Positions 6,814 through 14,822 are shown, counted from the stretch's first letter. The stretch is 16,642 bases of DNA from Marinilabilia sp. UBA5340 (GCA_002411085.1 DHQK01000142.1:1-16642); one strand, 5' to 3'. Program-made: numbers and translations. Notes: generated from the sequence alone by a model not told the origin.

Positions 6814-6830
6814 TTGGTCTGGTTTCTGCT
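6814..6830 (+). promoter_or_regulatory. Candidate sigma-54 (-24/-12) promoter for the ABC operon
   Basis: TTGG at 6814-6817 and TGCT at 6827-6830 give the diagnostic GG-N10-GC spacing (GG 6816-6817, GC 6828-6829). The sequence agrees with the consensus TTGGCACG-N4-TTGCW at both invariant pairs and several other positions, although the CAC part is poor. Transcription would start near 6840, leaving a leader of about 143 nt that contains sites 2 and 3. Confidence 0.55.
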
Positions 6831-6934
6831 TAAATGTAACTGACAAGCTGAATATTTTAAAAAATTATTGTATATAACACTGCAAGTATTTAGTTTTTAA
6901 GATCAACGCAGCACATTGGATGCAGGATTCCGGG

Positions 6935-6950
6935 TGTACGCGAACGGACA
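6935..6950. promoter_or_regulatory. 16-bp palindromic operator, site 2
   Basis: TGTACG-CGAA-CGGACA, the same layout as sites 1 and 3 (outer TGT/ACA, inner CG/CG). Its centre is 21 bp, about two helical turns, from that of site 3, so two dimers could bind the same face of the DNA. Confidence 0.6.
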
Positions 6951-6955
6951 TGTAG

Positions 6956-6971
6956 TGTTCAGTATCGAACA
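6956..6971. promoter_or_regulatory. 16-bp palindromic operator, site 3
   Basis: TGTTCA-GTAT-CGAACA has TGTTC/GAACA perfectly inverted and ends 12 bases before the ABC ATPase start codon. Being downstream of the predicted sigma-54 start site, sites 2 and 3 could act as a downstream enhancer, as an autogenous block, or with a start site not recognised here. Confidence 0.6.
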
Positions 6972-6983
6972 TATTTATATTTT

Positions 6984-7664
6984 ATGATTCATACAAGAAA
7001 CTTACAAAAACGCTTCCAGAGAGGTGACTTTGAAAAGCATGCGCTTCAGAATATCAATATTGATATTGAAGAGGGCGAGTTTGTGGTAATTACCGGGCCT
7101 TCCGGAAGCGGAAAAACCACCTTACTGGGGTTGCTTGGATTGGTAGATATTCCTTCCGGCGGGGAGATTTATTTTTTGGGATCGGAAGTTACCCGTTTGT
7201 CCGAGCGGCAACGTAACAAGTTAAGGCGTGATCATATTGCTTTTCTTTTTGAAAATATACATTTGGTGGATGAGCTTACTGTGTATGAAAATATAGAATT
7301 ACCCTTGCTTTATCTCCCCAATAGCAGAAAAGAGCGAAGAAGAATTGTTGAATCTCTGTTGGAAAGATTTAAGATTAGTCATTTACGAAAACAGTATCCT
7401 TCCAGGTTTGGAGATTTTGTCCAGCAAAAAATTGCCCTGGCAAGAGCGTTAAGCTGTTCTCCCGATGTTTTGTTTGCCGATGAGCCTGCCGGTAAGCTGA
7501 ACTCTTCCGAAAAGGAGGAGTTTATGGAGCTGTTCAGACAACTCAACGAAGAAGGACAGACCATTGTTATGGGAACCCATTCCCTTGAAGACGCCCGGCA
7601 TGGGCAACGAACCATACAGCTGTTTGACGGTCATGTGGTCTCTTTGGCTTCAGGGCGGGGATAA
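6984..7664 (+). CDS. LolD/MacB-like ABC ATPase with degenerate signature motif
   Basis: A 226-residue cytoplasmic ATP-binding subunit of the LolD/MacB/FtsE class, paired with the FtsX-type permease that follows. Walker A GPSGSGKT (38-45), Walker B VLFADE with catalytic-type Glu167, and the H-loop His199 are present. Other key motifs are changed. The Q-loop position is Glu90 (FLFEN instead of FVFQN). The LSGGQ signature is replaced by FGDFV (142-146), though the following QQKIALARAL still aligns. The D-loop reads AGKLNS instead of SGNLDS. The LolD-like protein at 14823 in this window keeps all of these, which makes a good internal comparison. The protein can probably bind ATP, but normal hydrolysis is doubtful. 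The reading frame is intact and full length, so it is not a pseudogene by decay. The gap to the permease is 54 bp, suggesting an operon. Confidence 0.9.
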   Translation: MIHTRNLQKRFQRGDFEKHALQNINIDIEEGEFVVITGPSGSGKTTLLGLLGLVDIPSGGEIYFLGSEVTRLSERQRNKLRRDHIAFLFENIHLVDELTVYENIELPLLYLPNSRKERRRIVESLLERFKISHLRKQYPSRFGDFVQQKIALARALSCSPDVLFADEPAGKLNSSEKEEFMELFRQLNEEGQTIVMGTHSLEDARHGQRTIQLFDGHVVSLASGRG

Positions 7665-7718
7665 AGGGCGTTGTAAGGATGGTTACAAATTGATTTTTGC
7701 ATTGCACACACCGTATAT

Positions 7719-10136
7719 ATGAGAATTATTAGTTACATAAAAATATCGCTTCGGACCCTCTTTTTGCACCGTGGCTTTTCCCTGCTGACGCTCTTGGGGT
7801 TATCGGTGGGCATTGCCATGAGTATTTTTGTGCTGGAGTATGTCTTTTACCAGTTTTCTTTTGATAAGCACTATGAACGATCAGAGGATGTTTACCGTAT
7901 TGTGACCAAAGGACGCATGGAGAATGAAACGGTAAATGCGGCCCTTGCTCCGATGATGCTTGCTTCGCGGTTGGATGAGTATCCATCGGTAGAAGCCGTT
8001 ACCCGGATTATTGATGTGACCGAAAAAACCATTCAGAGTAATTATGCCACCTCTTTTGAGTCGGATATGCTTTATGCTGATTCTGCTTTTTTTAAGGTGT
8101 TTTCGAGACCATTTCTCATGGGAGAGGTATCTGGTTGTTTATCTGATTCATCGGGGGTTGTGATTTCCAGATCTGCAGCTACCCGGTTGTTTGGCAACCG
8201 GAATCCGTTGGGAGAAGAGCTTAAAATAAACCAGGATCAGACTTTCGTAGTGAAAGGGGTTTATCAGGATGTGCCTGAAAATAGTCATCTACAATACGAT
8301 TTTGTATTTCCTTTTTCTGTTGTTGAAAACCAGCTGAGAAAATATTATGGCGATGGTTACTCCCGGATGATTGAGAGTTGGTTCTCTCTGGTTTGTAATG
8401 TCTATGTAAAGTTGGAGCCGCAAACCGATGCAGCTGTTTTGGAGCATGAACTGGCTGCTGATATCAGGCCTGAAATGGAAGAGGAGGATAGGGGATTGTT
8501 TTCGGGAGCGTTGAAAACAGACTTGCATTTTGTATTTCAACGTTTGGATCATATATACCTCTTCTCAGATCAGGATTTTGAAATTGGGAAGACCACCAAT
8601 CCTGCTTATGTTTTTATATTTCTGGGGGCGGCATTCTTTATTTTGCTGGTTACCGCTTTCAATTTCACGAATCTGACTACCGCGCGTGCGCTGGATCGGG
8701 CCAAAGAAGCGGGAGTGAGGCGAATGTTTGGGGCCAAAAGGTTTCATCTGGCAGGACAATTTATTAGTGAGTCTGTGTTGTTTAGTCTGATGGCCCTTTT
8801 TCTTGGACTGGTGATGGTAGAGTTGCTTTTGCCATTGTTTAATCAGCTGTTTTTGATAGATTTTTTTGACCGGAGCTACCGGCAATCTCTCGACTTCCCG
8901 GTGGTTCTTATTGTTGCGTTGGCGGTGGGGATGTTGTCGGGAATTTATCCGGCTTATGTCTTTTCCCGCATCAAAGCATATCATCTGCAATCCGGTTATA
9001 CAAAGTTTTCTGCCTACCCAGGTTTGTGGGTCAGGGGAGTACTGGTAATGGTTCAGGTTTTTGTGGCAGTGTTTGTCGCTTCCACGGCCATCGGGATGTA
9101 TCGTCAGCTTAGCTTTGTGAATGAAAAAGATCCCGGATTTGAAATTGAAAACCTTGGATTGCTTGAACGAGCCCGCCACTTAGGAGGTAAGACCGACTCG
9201 GTGGTACATGTGATTCGTAATATGGATGGCGTTGAGAACCTCAGTAAATTGTATTTTAATCCTGGAGAACCGGTTTCCATTATGTCATTTAGCCATACCC
9301 TTGACAGCAGTAAACTTTATCTTTTTGAAGTATACCCGGTAGACAGTTCTTTCTTTTCCACGATGGGGATAGAAATACTTGAAGGAAGTGTTGATCTTAT
9401 GAGTGGCAGGCAAATTGCTGTGAATGAGATGGCTGCGCAGGTTCTTGGGGCGCAGGATGTTGTTGGAGAAAAGATCATAACCGTTGCCCGGGAAGCCCGT
9501 GATCAGTCTGAATTTGAAATACGGGGTGTGGTGGCTGATATCGTCACAGCGGGATGGAAAAACCCTGTGCGACCCGCTGTTTTTGTTCCGGCAGGAAAAG
9601 AAGATTTGCCGGTTTCTTTTGCTATCCGTGTTCGCCCTGATGATTGGCGAAATGTAGGCAATGCATTGTATCAATTATGGAATCATGCTGATACAGGTGT
9701 CCCTTTTAGGGCAGTTTCCTTTACAGAAAAAGCCGATAGTTTTTATCAGGAAGATTATCGATATATGACACTGGCCCTGGCATTTGCTGTTTTGGTGGTA
9801 ATCATTACCACTCTGGGAATGACTGGTCTTGTTTCCTTCTTGCTGGCTACCCGTCAGCAGGGCTTATTACTGAGAAGAATTACCGGGTTCCCGGATTTTC
9901 ATAATATCAGGACGCTTTTTTCCGGGTTTTTTGTTTTTGTGGCTATTGGCATTTTTCTGGCACTTCCTGTTTCGCTGGAAATGCTGGGTGATTGGTCACG
10001 CACTTTTACGGTGCAATATCAAACGGATTATTTCTGTTTTCTGCTTCCTTCTGTATTAATGTTTTCCATTGCCATTGGGCTTGCAACTGCGGGTGCACGA
10101 AGAGTCATGGCCGGAATGTCACTGCATCAGTTTTAA
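7719..10136 (+). CDS. FtsX/MacB-like ABC transporter permease
   Basis: An 805-residue inner-membrane protein with the duplicated layout common in Bacteroidota. It has a first membrane helix (about 20-42), a large periplasmic MacB-type core (about 45-290), a first FtsX domain with helices near 296-318, 350-372 and 390-413, a fifth helix (about 440-462), a second periplasmic domain (about 465-680), and a final FtsX domain with three helices (about 682-705, 725-749 and 770-793). The cytoplasmic coupling motif RAKEAGVRRMFGAKR (327-341) is canonical in the first half but degenerate in the second (RQQGLLLRRITGFP). Such proteins drive efflux or transmit mechanical force across the envelope rather than forming a classic channel. 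No HlyD-type adaptor or TolC-like channel gene is adjacent, so an ordinary tripartite pump is not supported here. Expression is probably driven with the ATPase from the sigma-54 promoter. Confidence 0.92.
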   Translation: MRIISYIKISLRTLFLHRGFSLLTLLGLSVGIAMSIFVLEYVFYQFSFDKHYERSEDVYRIVTKGRMENETVNAALAPMMLASRLDEYPSVEAVTRIIDVTEKTIQSNYATSFESDMLYADSAFFKVFSRPFLMGEVSGCLSDSSGVVISRSAATRLFGNRNPLGEELKINQDQTFVVKGVYQDVPENSHLQYDFVFPFSVVENQLRKYYGDGYSRMIESWFSLVCNVYVKLEPQTDAAVLEHELAADIRPEMEEEDRGLFSGALKTDLHFVFQRLDHIYLFSDQDFEIGKTTNPAYVFIFLGAAFFILLVTAFNFTNLTTARALDRAKEAGVRRMFGAKRFHLAGQFISESVLFSLMALFLGLVMVELLLPLFNQLFLIDFFDRSYRQSLDFPVVLIVALAVGMLSGIYPAYVFSRIKAYHLQSGYTKFSAYPGLWVRGVLVMVQVFVAVFVASTAIGMYRQLSFVNEKDPGFEIENLGLLERARHLGGKTDSVVHVIRNMDGVENLSKLYFNPGEPVSIMSFSHTLDSSKLYLFEVYPVDSSFFSTMGIEILEGSVDLMSGRQIAVNEMAAQVLGAQDVVGEKIITVAREARDQSEFEIRGVVADIVTAGWKNPVRPAVFVPAGKEDLPVSFAIRVRPDDWRNVGNALYQLWNHADTGVPFRAVSFTEKADSFYQEDYRYMTLALAFAVLVVIITTLGMTGLVSFLLATRQQGLLLRRITGFPDFHNIRTLFSGFFVFVAIGIFLALPVSLEMLGDWSRTFTVQYQTDYFCFLLPSVLMFSIAIGLATAGARRVMAGMSLHQF

Positions 10137-10200
10137 GGGGAGAGGTCTGATTTAAACAGAGGTTAATTTCATAAAGTCAAAAGGTTTTAAAAAAAATCAA

Positions 10201-10208
10201 TATATTTG
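10201..10208 (+). promoter_or_regulatory. Probable secDF -7 promoter box
   Basis: TATATTTG matches TAnnTTTG exactly and lies 49 bases before the secDF start codon. No clear TTTG is seen at the -33 position. A small CGTTT/AAACG hairpin (10211-10224) falls around the expected start of the transcript. Confidence 0.5.
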
Positions 10209-10257
10209 CGCGTTTAGTAAAACGTACATGAATTTGAATTTATAAAAATATCTACAA

Positions 10258-13200
10258 ATGCAGAACAAAGGAGCGATCAGACTATTTGCCATTCTGTTGG
10301 CACTGGTTAGTTTGTATCAGTTGATCTTTACCTTTCAGACACGTCGCGTAGAAAATGATGCAGAGGAATTTGCACAGCAGAAAGCCGGCGACAACCCTGA
10401 AATGGTGAGTGAGTACAGATTTCAGTATCTCGACTCTATGAAGAGTGAAGTAGTGTATAATTTTCTTTTTGGTTTAAGAGAATATACCTACCAGGAATGT
10501 AAAGAACGTGAGATTAATTTTGGCCTCGACCTGAAGGGGGGTATGAACATGATCCTTGAGGTGAGAGTGGCTGATATTGTGAAAGCACTTTCCAATTACA
10601 ATCAGGATGCTAAATTTAATGAGGCCGTAAAAATAGCCCGGGAACGTGAGAAGGAATCTACACGTGACTTTATTTCGCTTTTTGGTGAAGCATTTCAGGA
10701 AGTAGCTCCGGAAGGACGTTTAGCCGCTATTTTTAATACGGTTGAACTCAGGGATAAGATTGATTACAATTCCACTAACGAGGAAGTTCTTCAGGTAATC
10801 CGTGAAGAATCCAGAGGGGCTATTGATAATGCTTTCAATATTCTTCGCACAAGGATCGACCGTTTTGGTGTGGCCCAGCCCAATATTCAGCGACTGGAAC
10901 AAACCGGACGTATTCTGGTTGAGCTCCCTGGTATTACCGACCCCGAACGGGTTCGTGACTTGCTTCAGGGAACCGCTAATCTTGAGTTTTGGGAAACTTA
11001 CAATCAAAACGAGATCTTCCAGTCACTGATGGAGGCCAATCAGGTTATTGCCGAGTTGAATGCGCTGAAAAGAAGTGATGTGGATACCGCTGATGTTCAA
11101 CCGGAAGTTCAGGCCCAAGAAACAGCTGAGGATGTGGCTTTGCTTGATGAAATTGAAAGCGACTCCCTGGAAGCCGGTGAAGATCAGACAGTAGAGTCTT
11201 TGTTCTCGCATCTGGCACCTTCAGGACGTCCTTCTTCTCCTGTTGTAGGACTGGCAACATCCCGCGATACCGGAAAAGTGAATACGTACCTCGCTCTTGA
11301 AGAGGTAGGTTCTTTATTGCCACGCGATGTGAAATTTATGTGGACAGTGAAGCCTATTCCCGGAAACGATGCTCAATACTGGACCAATCAGCAATTTGAC
11401 GAGAATGACGAATTGTTCCAGTTGGTTGCTATTAAAGTCAGCAGTCATGATGGCCGTGCACCGCTCGAAGGTGATGTGGTTACCGGAGCTCGTGCTGTAA
11501 CGAGCCAGACCGGAGCTTATGAAATTGAAATGTCGATGAACAGTGAGGGTGCCAAAACCTGGGCACGACTCACCAAAGCAAATATTAAAAAGTCGATTGC
11601 GATCGTGCTGGACGGATATGTGTATTCATTTCCAACCGTTCAGAATGAAATTACCGGAGGTCGTAGCTCTATTACCGGTGATTTTACGCCTCAGGAGGCA
11701 AAAGACCTTGCCAACGTATTGGAGTCTGGTAAAATGCCTGCTCCAGCGCGTATTGTAGAAGATACTGTGGTTGGGCCTTCGCTTGGTGCTGAAGCTGTTG
11801 ACGCAGGATTGAAATCATTTATCTGGGCCTTTATTGTAGTGCTTATTTACATGGTTTTGTATTATGGTGCGAAAGCCGGATTGGTTGCCGACCTTGCACT
11901 GCTGGCCAATATGTTCTTTATCATGGGTGTGCTTGCTGCATTTAACGCGGTTTTGACACTTCCTGGTATTGCAGGTATCGTTCTTACCATTGGTATGTCG
12001 GTGGATGCCAACGTACTGATATATGAACGTATTCGTGAAGAGCTAAAAGCAGGAAAAGGTTTGAGACTTGCCATTTCCGATGGTTACAGAAATGCTTTCT
12101 CAGCCATTATTGATGCCAACGTAACAACGTTCCTGACCGGTCTGATTCTTTTTATGTTCGGAACAGGGCCCATCAAAGGTTTTGCAACCACACTGATGAT
12201 TGGTATTGCTACCTCCTTCTTCTCAGCATTCTTTATTACCCGACTGGTTTATGAAACGCTGCTGAAGTCTAAAGTGGATGTTAAATTCGGTAGTGAATTG
12301 ACTAAGAACCTTTTTAAAGGGGCTCATATCCTGTTTATCGAAAAACGTAAGGTTTTCATTCTCATTTCAGGAATTGCAATTCTTGTTGGTGTAGCTTCTC
12401 TTGGACTAAGAGGTCTGCAACAGGGAATTGACTTTACCGGAGGGCGTTCTTTTGTGGTTCGTTTTGATGAGGCTGTCCCAGCTACTGAAATCCAGTCTAC
12501 CCTTTCTGATGCGTTTGAAGGTGCAACGGTGGAAGCCAAAACTTTTGGAGGAGACAATCAGATTCGCATCACCACCAACTATCTTGTGGATAGCGACTCC
12601 GAATCAGCAGACGAGCAGGCAGAAACCAGATTGTATGAAGGATTGAAGGGATATGTTGATGCGGATGTGGACAGAGATACTTTCCTGTCTGAGCACCGTA
12701 TGAGTTCGCAAAAAGTTGGACCTACTATCGCTGCAGATATCAGGAATAAAGCAGGCTATGCCATATTCTTCTCGTTTGTGGTTATCTTCCTTTATATTCT
12801 GATTCGTTTCCGTAACTGGGAGTTTGGACTTGGAGCACTTGGGGCTGTAGCGCATGACGTCCTGATTGTGATGGGGGTATTCTCGTTGCTCTATTCGTTC
12901 ATGCCCTTTTCCATGGAGATTGACCAATCGTTTATCGCAGCGATTTTGACGGTTATTGGTTATTCCATCAACGATACCGTGGTTGTTTTTGACCGTATTC
13001 GTGAGTACCGTGGATTGTATCCCAAAAGAGATCTGAAGGAAGTCTTCAATTTGGCGATGAATTCTACCATTAGTCGTACACTGAATACCTCATTGACTAC
13101 TTTGGTAGTATTGCTGGTGATTTTTATCTTCGGAAGTGAAGTGATTCAGGGATTTGTTTTTGCCCTGATCGTAGGTGTTGTTGTGGGTACTTACTCCTCA

Positions 13201-13272
13201 CTCTTTATTGCATCTCCTATTGCATTCAACTTTATTGAGAAGAGAATCAACAAGACAAAAAAGAAGAAATAA
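10258..13272 (+). CDS. secDF: Fused SecDF protein translocase subunit
   Basis: A 1004-residue inner-membrane protein joining SecD and SecF in one chain. SecDF uses the proton gradient to pull preproteins through SecYEG on the periplasmic side. The SecD part has an N-terminal helix (about 8-26), the GLDLKGGMN motif (89-97), a periplasmic P1 domain, and a five-helix RND-type block (about 520-690) with GMSVDANVLIYERIREEL, where Asp583 is the proton-relay-type residue. The SecF part begins near residue 690 with a helix and the GIDFTGG motif (about 723-729), then a periplasmic loop and a second RND block with GYSINDTVVVFDRIRE (about 901-916). An acidic, low-complexity insertion (about 266-316, rich in D, E, Q, A and S) interrupts the SecD periplasmic domain. 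It has its own promoter box and a strong terminator, so it is probably monocistronic. Confidence 0.96.
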   Translation: MQNKGAIRLFAILLALVSLYQLIFTFQTRRVENDAEEFAQQKAGDNPEMVSEYRFQYLDSMKSEVVYNFLFGLREYTYQECKEREINFGLDLKGGMNMILEVRVADIVKALSNYNQDAKFNEAVKIAREREKESTRDFISLFGEAFQEVAPEGRLAAIFNTVELRDKIDYNSTNEEVLQVIREESRGAIDNAFNILRTRIDRFGVAQPNIQRLEQTGRILVELPGITDPERVRDLLQGTANLEFWETYNQNEIFQSLMEANQVIAELNALKRSDVDTADVQPEVQAQETAEDVALLDEIESDSLEAGEDQTVESLFSHLAPSGRPSSPVVGLATSRDTGKVNTYLALEEVGSLLPRDVKFMWTVKPIPGNDAQYWTNQQFDENDELFQLVAIKVSSHDGRAPLEGDVVTGARAVTSQTGAYEIEMSMNSEGAKTWARLTKANIKKSIAIVLDGYVYSFPTVQNEITGGRSSITGDFTPQEAKDLANVLESGKMPAPARIVEDTVVGPSLGAEAVDAGLKSFIWAFIVVLIYMVLYYGAKAGLVADLALLANMFFIMGVLAAFNAVLTLPGIAGIVLTIGMSVDANVLIYERIREELKAGKGLRLAISDGYRNAFSAIIDANVTTFLTGLILFMFGTGPIKGFATTLMIGIATSFFSAFFITRLVYETLLKSKVDVKFGSELTKNLFKGAHILFIEKRKVFILISGIAILVGVASLGLRGLQQGIDFTGGRSFVVRFDEAVPATEIQSTLSDAFEGATVEAKTFGGDNQIRITTNYLVDSDSESADEQAETRLYEGLKGYVDADVDRDTFLSEHRMSSQKVGPTIAADIRNKAGYAIFFSFVVIFLYILIRFRNWEFGLGALGAVAHDVLIVMGVFSLLYSFMPFSMEIDQSFIAAILTVIGYSINDTVVVFDRIREYRGLYPKRDLKEVFNLAMNSTISRTLNTSLTTLVVLLVIFIFGSEVIQGFVFALIVGVVVGTYSSLFIASPIAFNFIEKRINKTKKKK

Positions 13273-13294
13273 TCTTTAAGATATAAGTAGTTTT

Positions 13295-13333
13295 ATCCCC
13301 GGTTTGGATTATCCATACCGGGGATTTTTTTTT
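13295..13333 (+). terminator. Strong intrinsic terminator of secDF
   Basis: ATCCCCGGT (13295-13303) pairs perfectly with ACCGGGGAT (13317-13325). Inside it, after a T-T mismatch, TGGA pairs with TCCA around a 3-nt loop. Nine T residues (13325-13333) follow. It lies 22 bases after the stop codon. Confidence 0.93.
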
Positions 13334-13334
13334 A

Positions 13335-13342
13335 TATCTTTG
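13335..13342 (+). promoter_or_regulatory. Probable tatA -7 promoter box, abutting the secDF terminator
   Basis: TATCTTTG matches TAnnTTTG and begins right after the T tract of the secDF terminator, 18 bases before the tatA start. The expected -33 region would lie inside the terminator hairpin and shows no good TTTG at the right spacing. Confidence 0.45.
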
Positions 13343-13359
13343 AGCCAAACAATAATGAT

Positions 13360-13824
13360 ATGGCAATATTTCTTTTTGGGATTTCCATGGGGGAAATTAT
13401 TATCGTCTTTCTGGTGGTGCTTTTGCTTTTCGGGGCCAATAAAATTCCTGAATTTGCCAAGATGCTCGGAAAGGGGATGAATGAATTCCGGAAAGCGACT
13501 GAGGATATTAAGCGAGAGTTTAATGACAGTACCAGTGATCTGAAGGAGGATCTTGATGAAGCCCGCAAATACATTAATGAGCAGGGACGTGAGATGAAGC
13601 AGGATATTGAGCGGGCAGGTGATGAGGTAAAGGAAGACTTTGAAAAAGGCAGGATGGATATGGAAAAGCGTGTTCATGAAGAGACCGAAGATGTTGTCGG
13701 TGAGACTGACGATCCTTCACGTGATATCTATGGTATTGGAGAAGATGGTAAACGGGATGAACAAGGGAAATCTGAAGATTCATCTGAAGAGAAGAATGAT
13801 AGCTTTGATAGAAAGAATGAGTAA
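13360..13824 (+). CDS. tatA: Twin-arginine translocase subunit TatA with extended acidic tail
   Basis: A 154-residue component of the Tat pathway, which exports folded proteins bearing RR signal peptides. Residues 6-24 form the single membrane helix, followed by the hinge FGANKIPE (24-31) and an amphipathic helix (31-45, with LGKGMNEFRKA), which together are typical of TatA. Most TatA proteins are about 60-90 residues. Here residues about 46-105 continue as a long, highly charged, probably helical stretch rich in D, E, K and R, ending in an acidic, low-complexity tail (106-154). The tail could be a coiled coil or disordered. No tatC is visible in the window. A TatB-like role is possible, but the short hinge and helix pattern favour TatA. 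It lies 50 bp upstream of the antiporter and may be cotranscribed with it. Confidence 0.9.
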   Translation: MAIFLFGISMGEIIIVFLVVLLLFGANKIPEFAKMLGKGMNEFRKATEDIKREFNDSTSDLKEDLDEARKYINEQGREMKQDIERAGDEVKEDFEKGRMDMEKRVHEETEDVVGETDDPSRDIYGIGEDGKRDEQGKSEDSSEEKNDSFDRKNE

Positions 13825-13874
13825 TTCCATTTCATAAAGACGATAATTTTCCTAAAAAACACTGAATTCTTTGT

Positions 13875-14819
13875 ATGGATTTTAATTCCTATTTATTAGT
13901 CCTTGCCGGATTTGTTCTCTTATTTCTTTGTGGTAATTGGTTGGTGAGAGGTGGGCTTGAACTGTCCCGCCATTTTCATGTCAGTCCTCTGGTTGCAGGG
14001 CTTACCATTGTGGCATTTGGAACTTCTGCGCCTGAGCTTTTTGTCAGCGTTAAAGCTGTTTTTACCAACGCTCCTGATATCTCTATTGGCAATGTGGTGG
14101 GATCCAATATTGCCAATATTGCCTTGATTCTCGGGGCTGTTGCCATCGTTTTTCCACTGCATGTTAAAAAGCCTTCTCTGATCAATGATTGGCTTGTAAT
14201 GATGTTTTCCTTTTTGCTGTTATTCTTTTTCCTTAGTAATGGTGTGCTGGAGACTGTGGAAGGTGTGTCTTTCATGGTGCTGATAATCGTTTACATTATT
14301 TGGTCAGTTTGGTCATCCCGAAGGCATGCTGCCAAAGCGGAAGAATCGTTTCCTGCACCTACGTTAAAAATATTGCCATCGCTCGGCTTGGTTTTACTTG
14401 CAGTATTGGGGCTCTATTTTGGTGCGGAATGGTTGGTGAAGGGAGCCAGCGATCTGGCTATTGGCTGGGGAGTAAGTGAACGTGTAGTGGGCATTTCTGT
14501 GGTCGCATTTGGTACCAGTGTGCCCGAACTGGCCACTTCTTTGGCGGCCTCCTTTAAAAAAGAGATGGATATTTCCATTGGTAATATTATCGGCTCCAAT
14601 ATCTTCAATGTATTCTCTATTCTTGGAGTTACCGCGCTGCTAAAACCTCTTGAAGTTTCAGCGACAGTTATTTCTTTTGATATGATATGGATGGTTGCCG
14701 TGGCTGTATTGTTGATTTTGTTTTTGTTACCACTTAGAAAAGGTGTTTTGTCGCGCTGGAAAGGTGCTTTTCTGTTACTGATCTATATTGTTTATATTTG
14801 GTTTTTATTTATTTCTTGA
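13875..14819 (+). CDS. CaCA-family calcium/sodium antiporter (YrbG-like)
   Basis: A 314-residue inner-membrane cation exchanger with about ten helices in two inverted halves. The two family repeats are clear. The first has GLTIVAFGTSAPELFVSVKA (42-61) and GNVVGSNIANIALILG (72-87). The second has ISVVAFGTSVPELATSLAA (about 207-225) and GNIIGSNIFNVFSILG (about 236-251). The glutamates in the two PEL motifs are the cation-binding positions of this family. A cytoplasmic charged loop between the halves (about 143-160) is short, as in bacterial YrbG-like proteins rather than large animal exchangers. The ion pair, usually Ca2+ against Na+ or H+, cannot be fixed from sequence. It is followed after 3 bases by the LolD-like ATPase, so the two are almost certainly on one transcript. 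Confidence 0.94.
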   Translation: MDFNSYLLVLAGFVLLFLCGNWLVRGGLELSRHFHVSPLVAGLTIVAFGTSAPELFVSVKAVFTNAPDISIGNVVGSNIANIALILGAVAIVFPLHVKKPSLINDWLVMMFSFLLLFFFLSNGVLETVEGVSFMVLIIVYIIWSVWSSRRHAAKAEESFPAPTLKILPSLGLVLLAVLGLYFGAEWLVKGASDLAIGWGVSERVVGISVVAFGTSVPELATSLAASFKKEMDISIGNIIGSNIFNVFSILGVTALLKPLEVSATVISFDMIWMVAVAVLLILFLLPLRKGVLSRWKGAFLLLIYIVYIWFLFIS

Positions 14820-14822
14820 AAA

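Larger units (their letters stand above)
6552..6983. other. 432-bp divergent regulatory gap between the sigma-54 regulator and the ABC operon
   Basis: No gene is seen. From left to right it holds AGCT-rich short repeats (about 6607-6667), a first 16-bp palindrome (6723-6738), a rightward sigma-54 type promoter (6814-6830), a very AT-rich stretch (6841-6900), and two further palindromes (6935-6950 and 6956-6971) immediately before the ABC ATPase gene. Confidence 0.75.

Noticed and set aside
8565..9179. 204-codon minus-strand frame inside the permease gene
   Set aside because: Lies opposite a clearly coding sequence with canonical FtsX motifs; low-complexity composition typical of an antisense shadow.
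10137..10257. Possible terminator between the permease and secDF (TCTG/CAGA near 10146-10160)
   Set aside because: Only four base pairs with no following T tract; not convincing.
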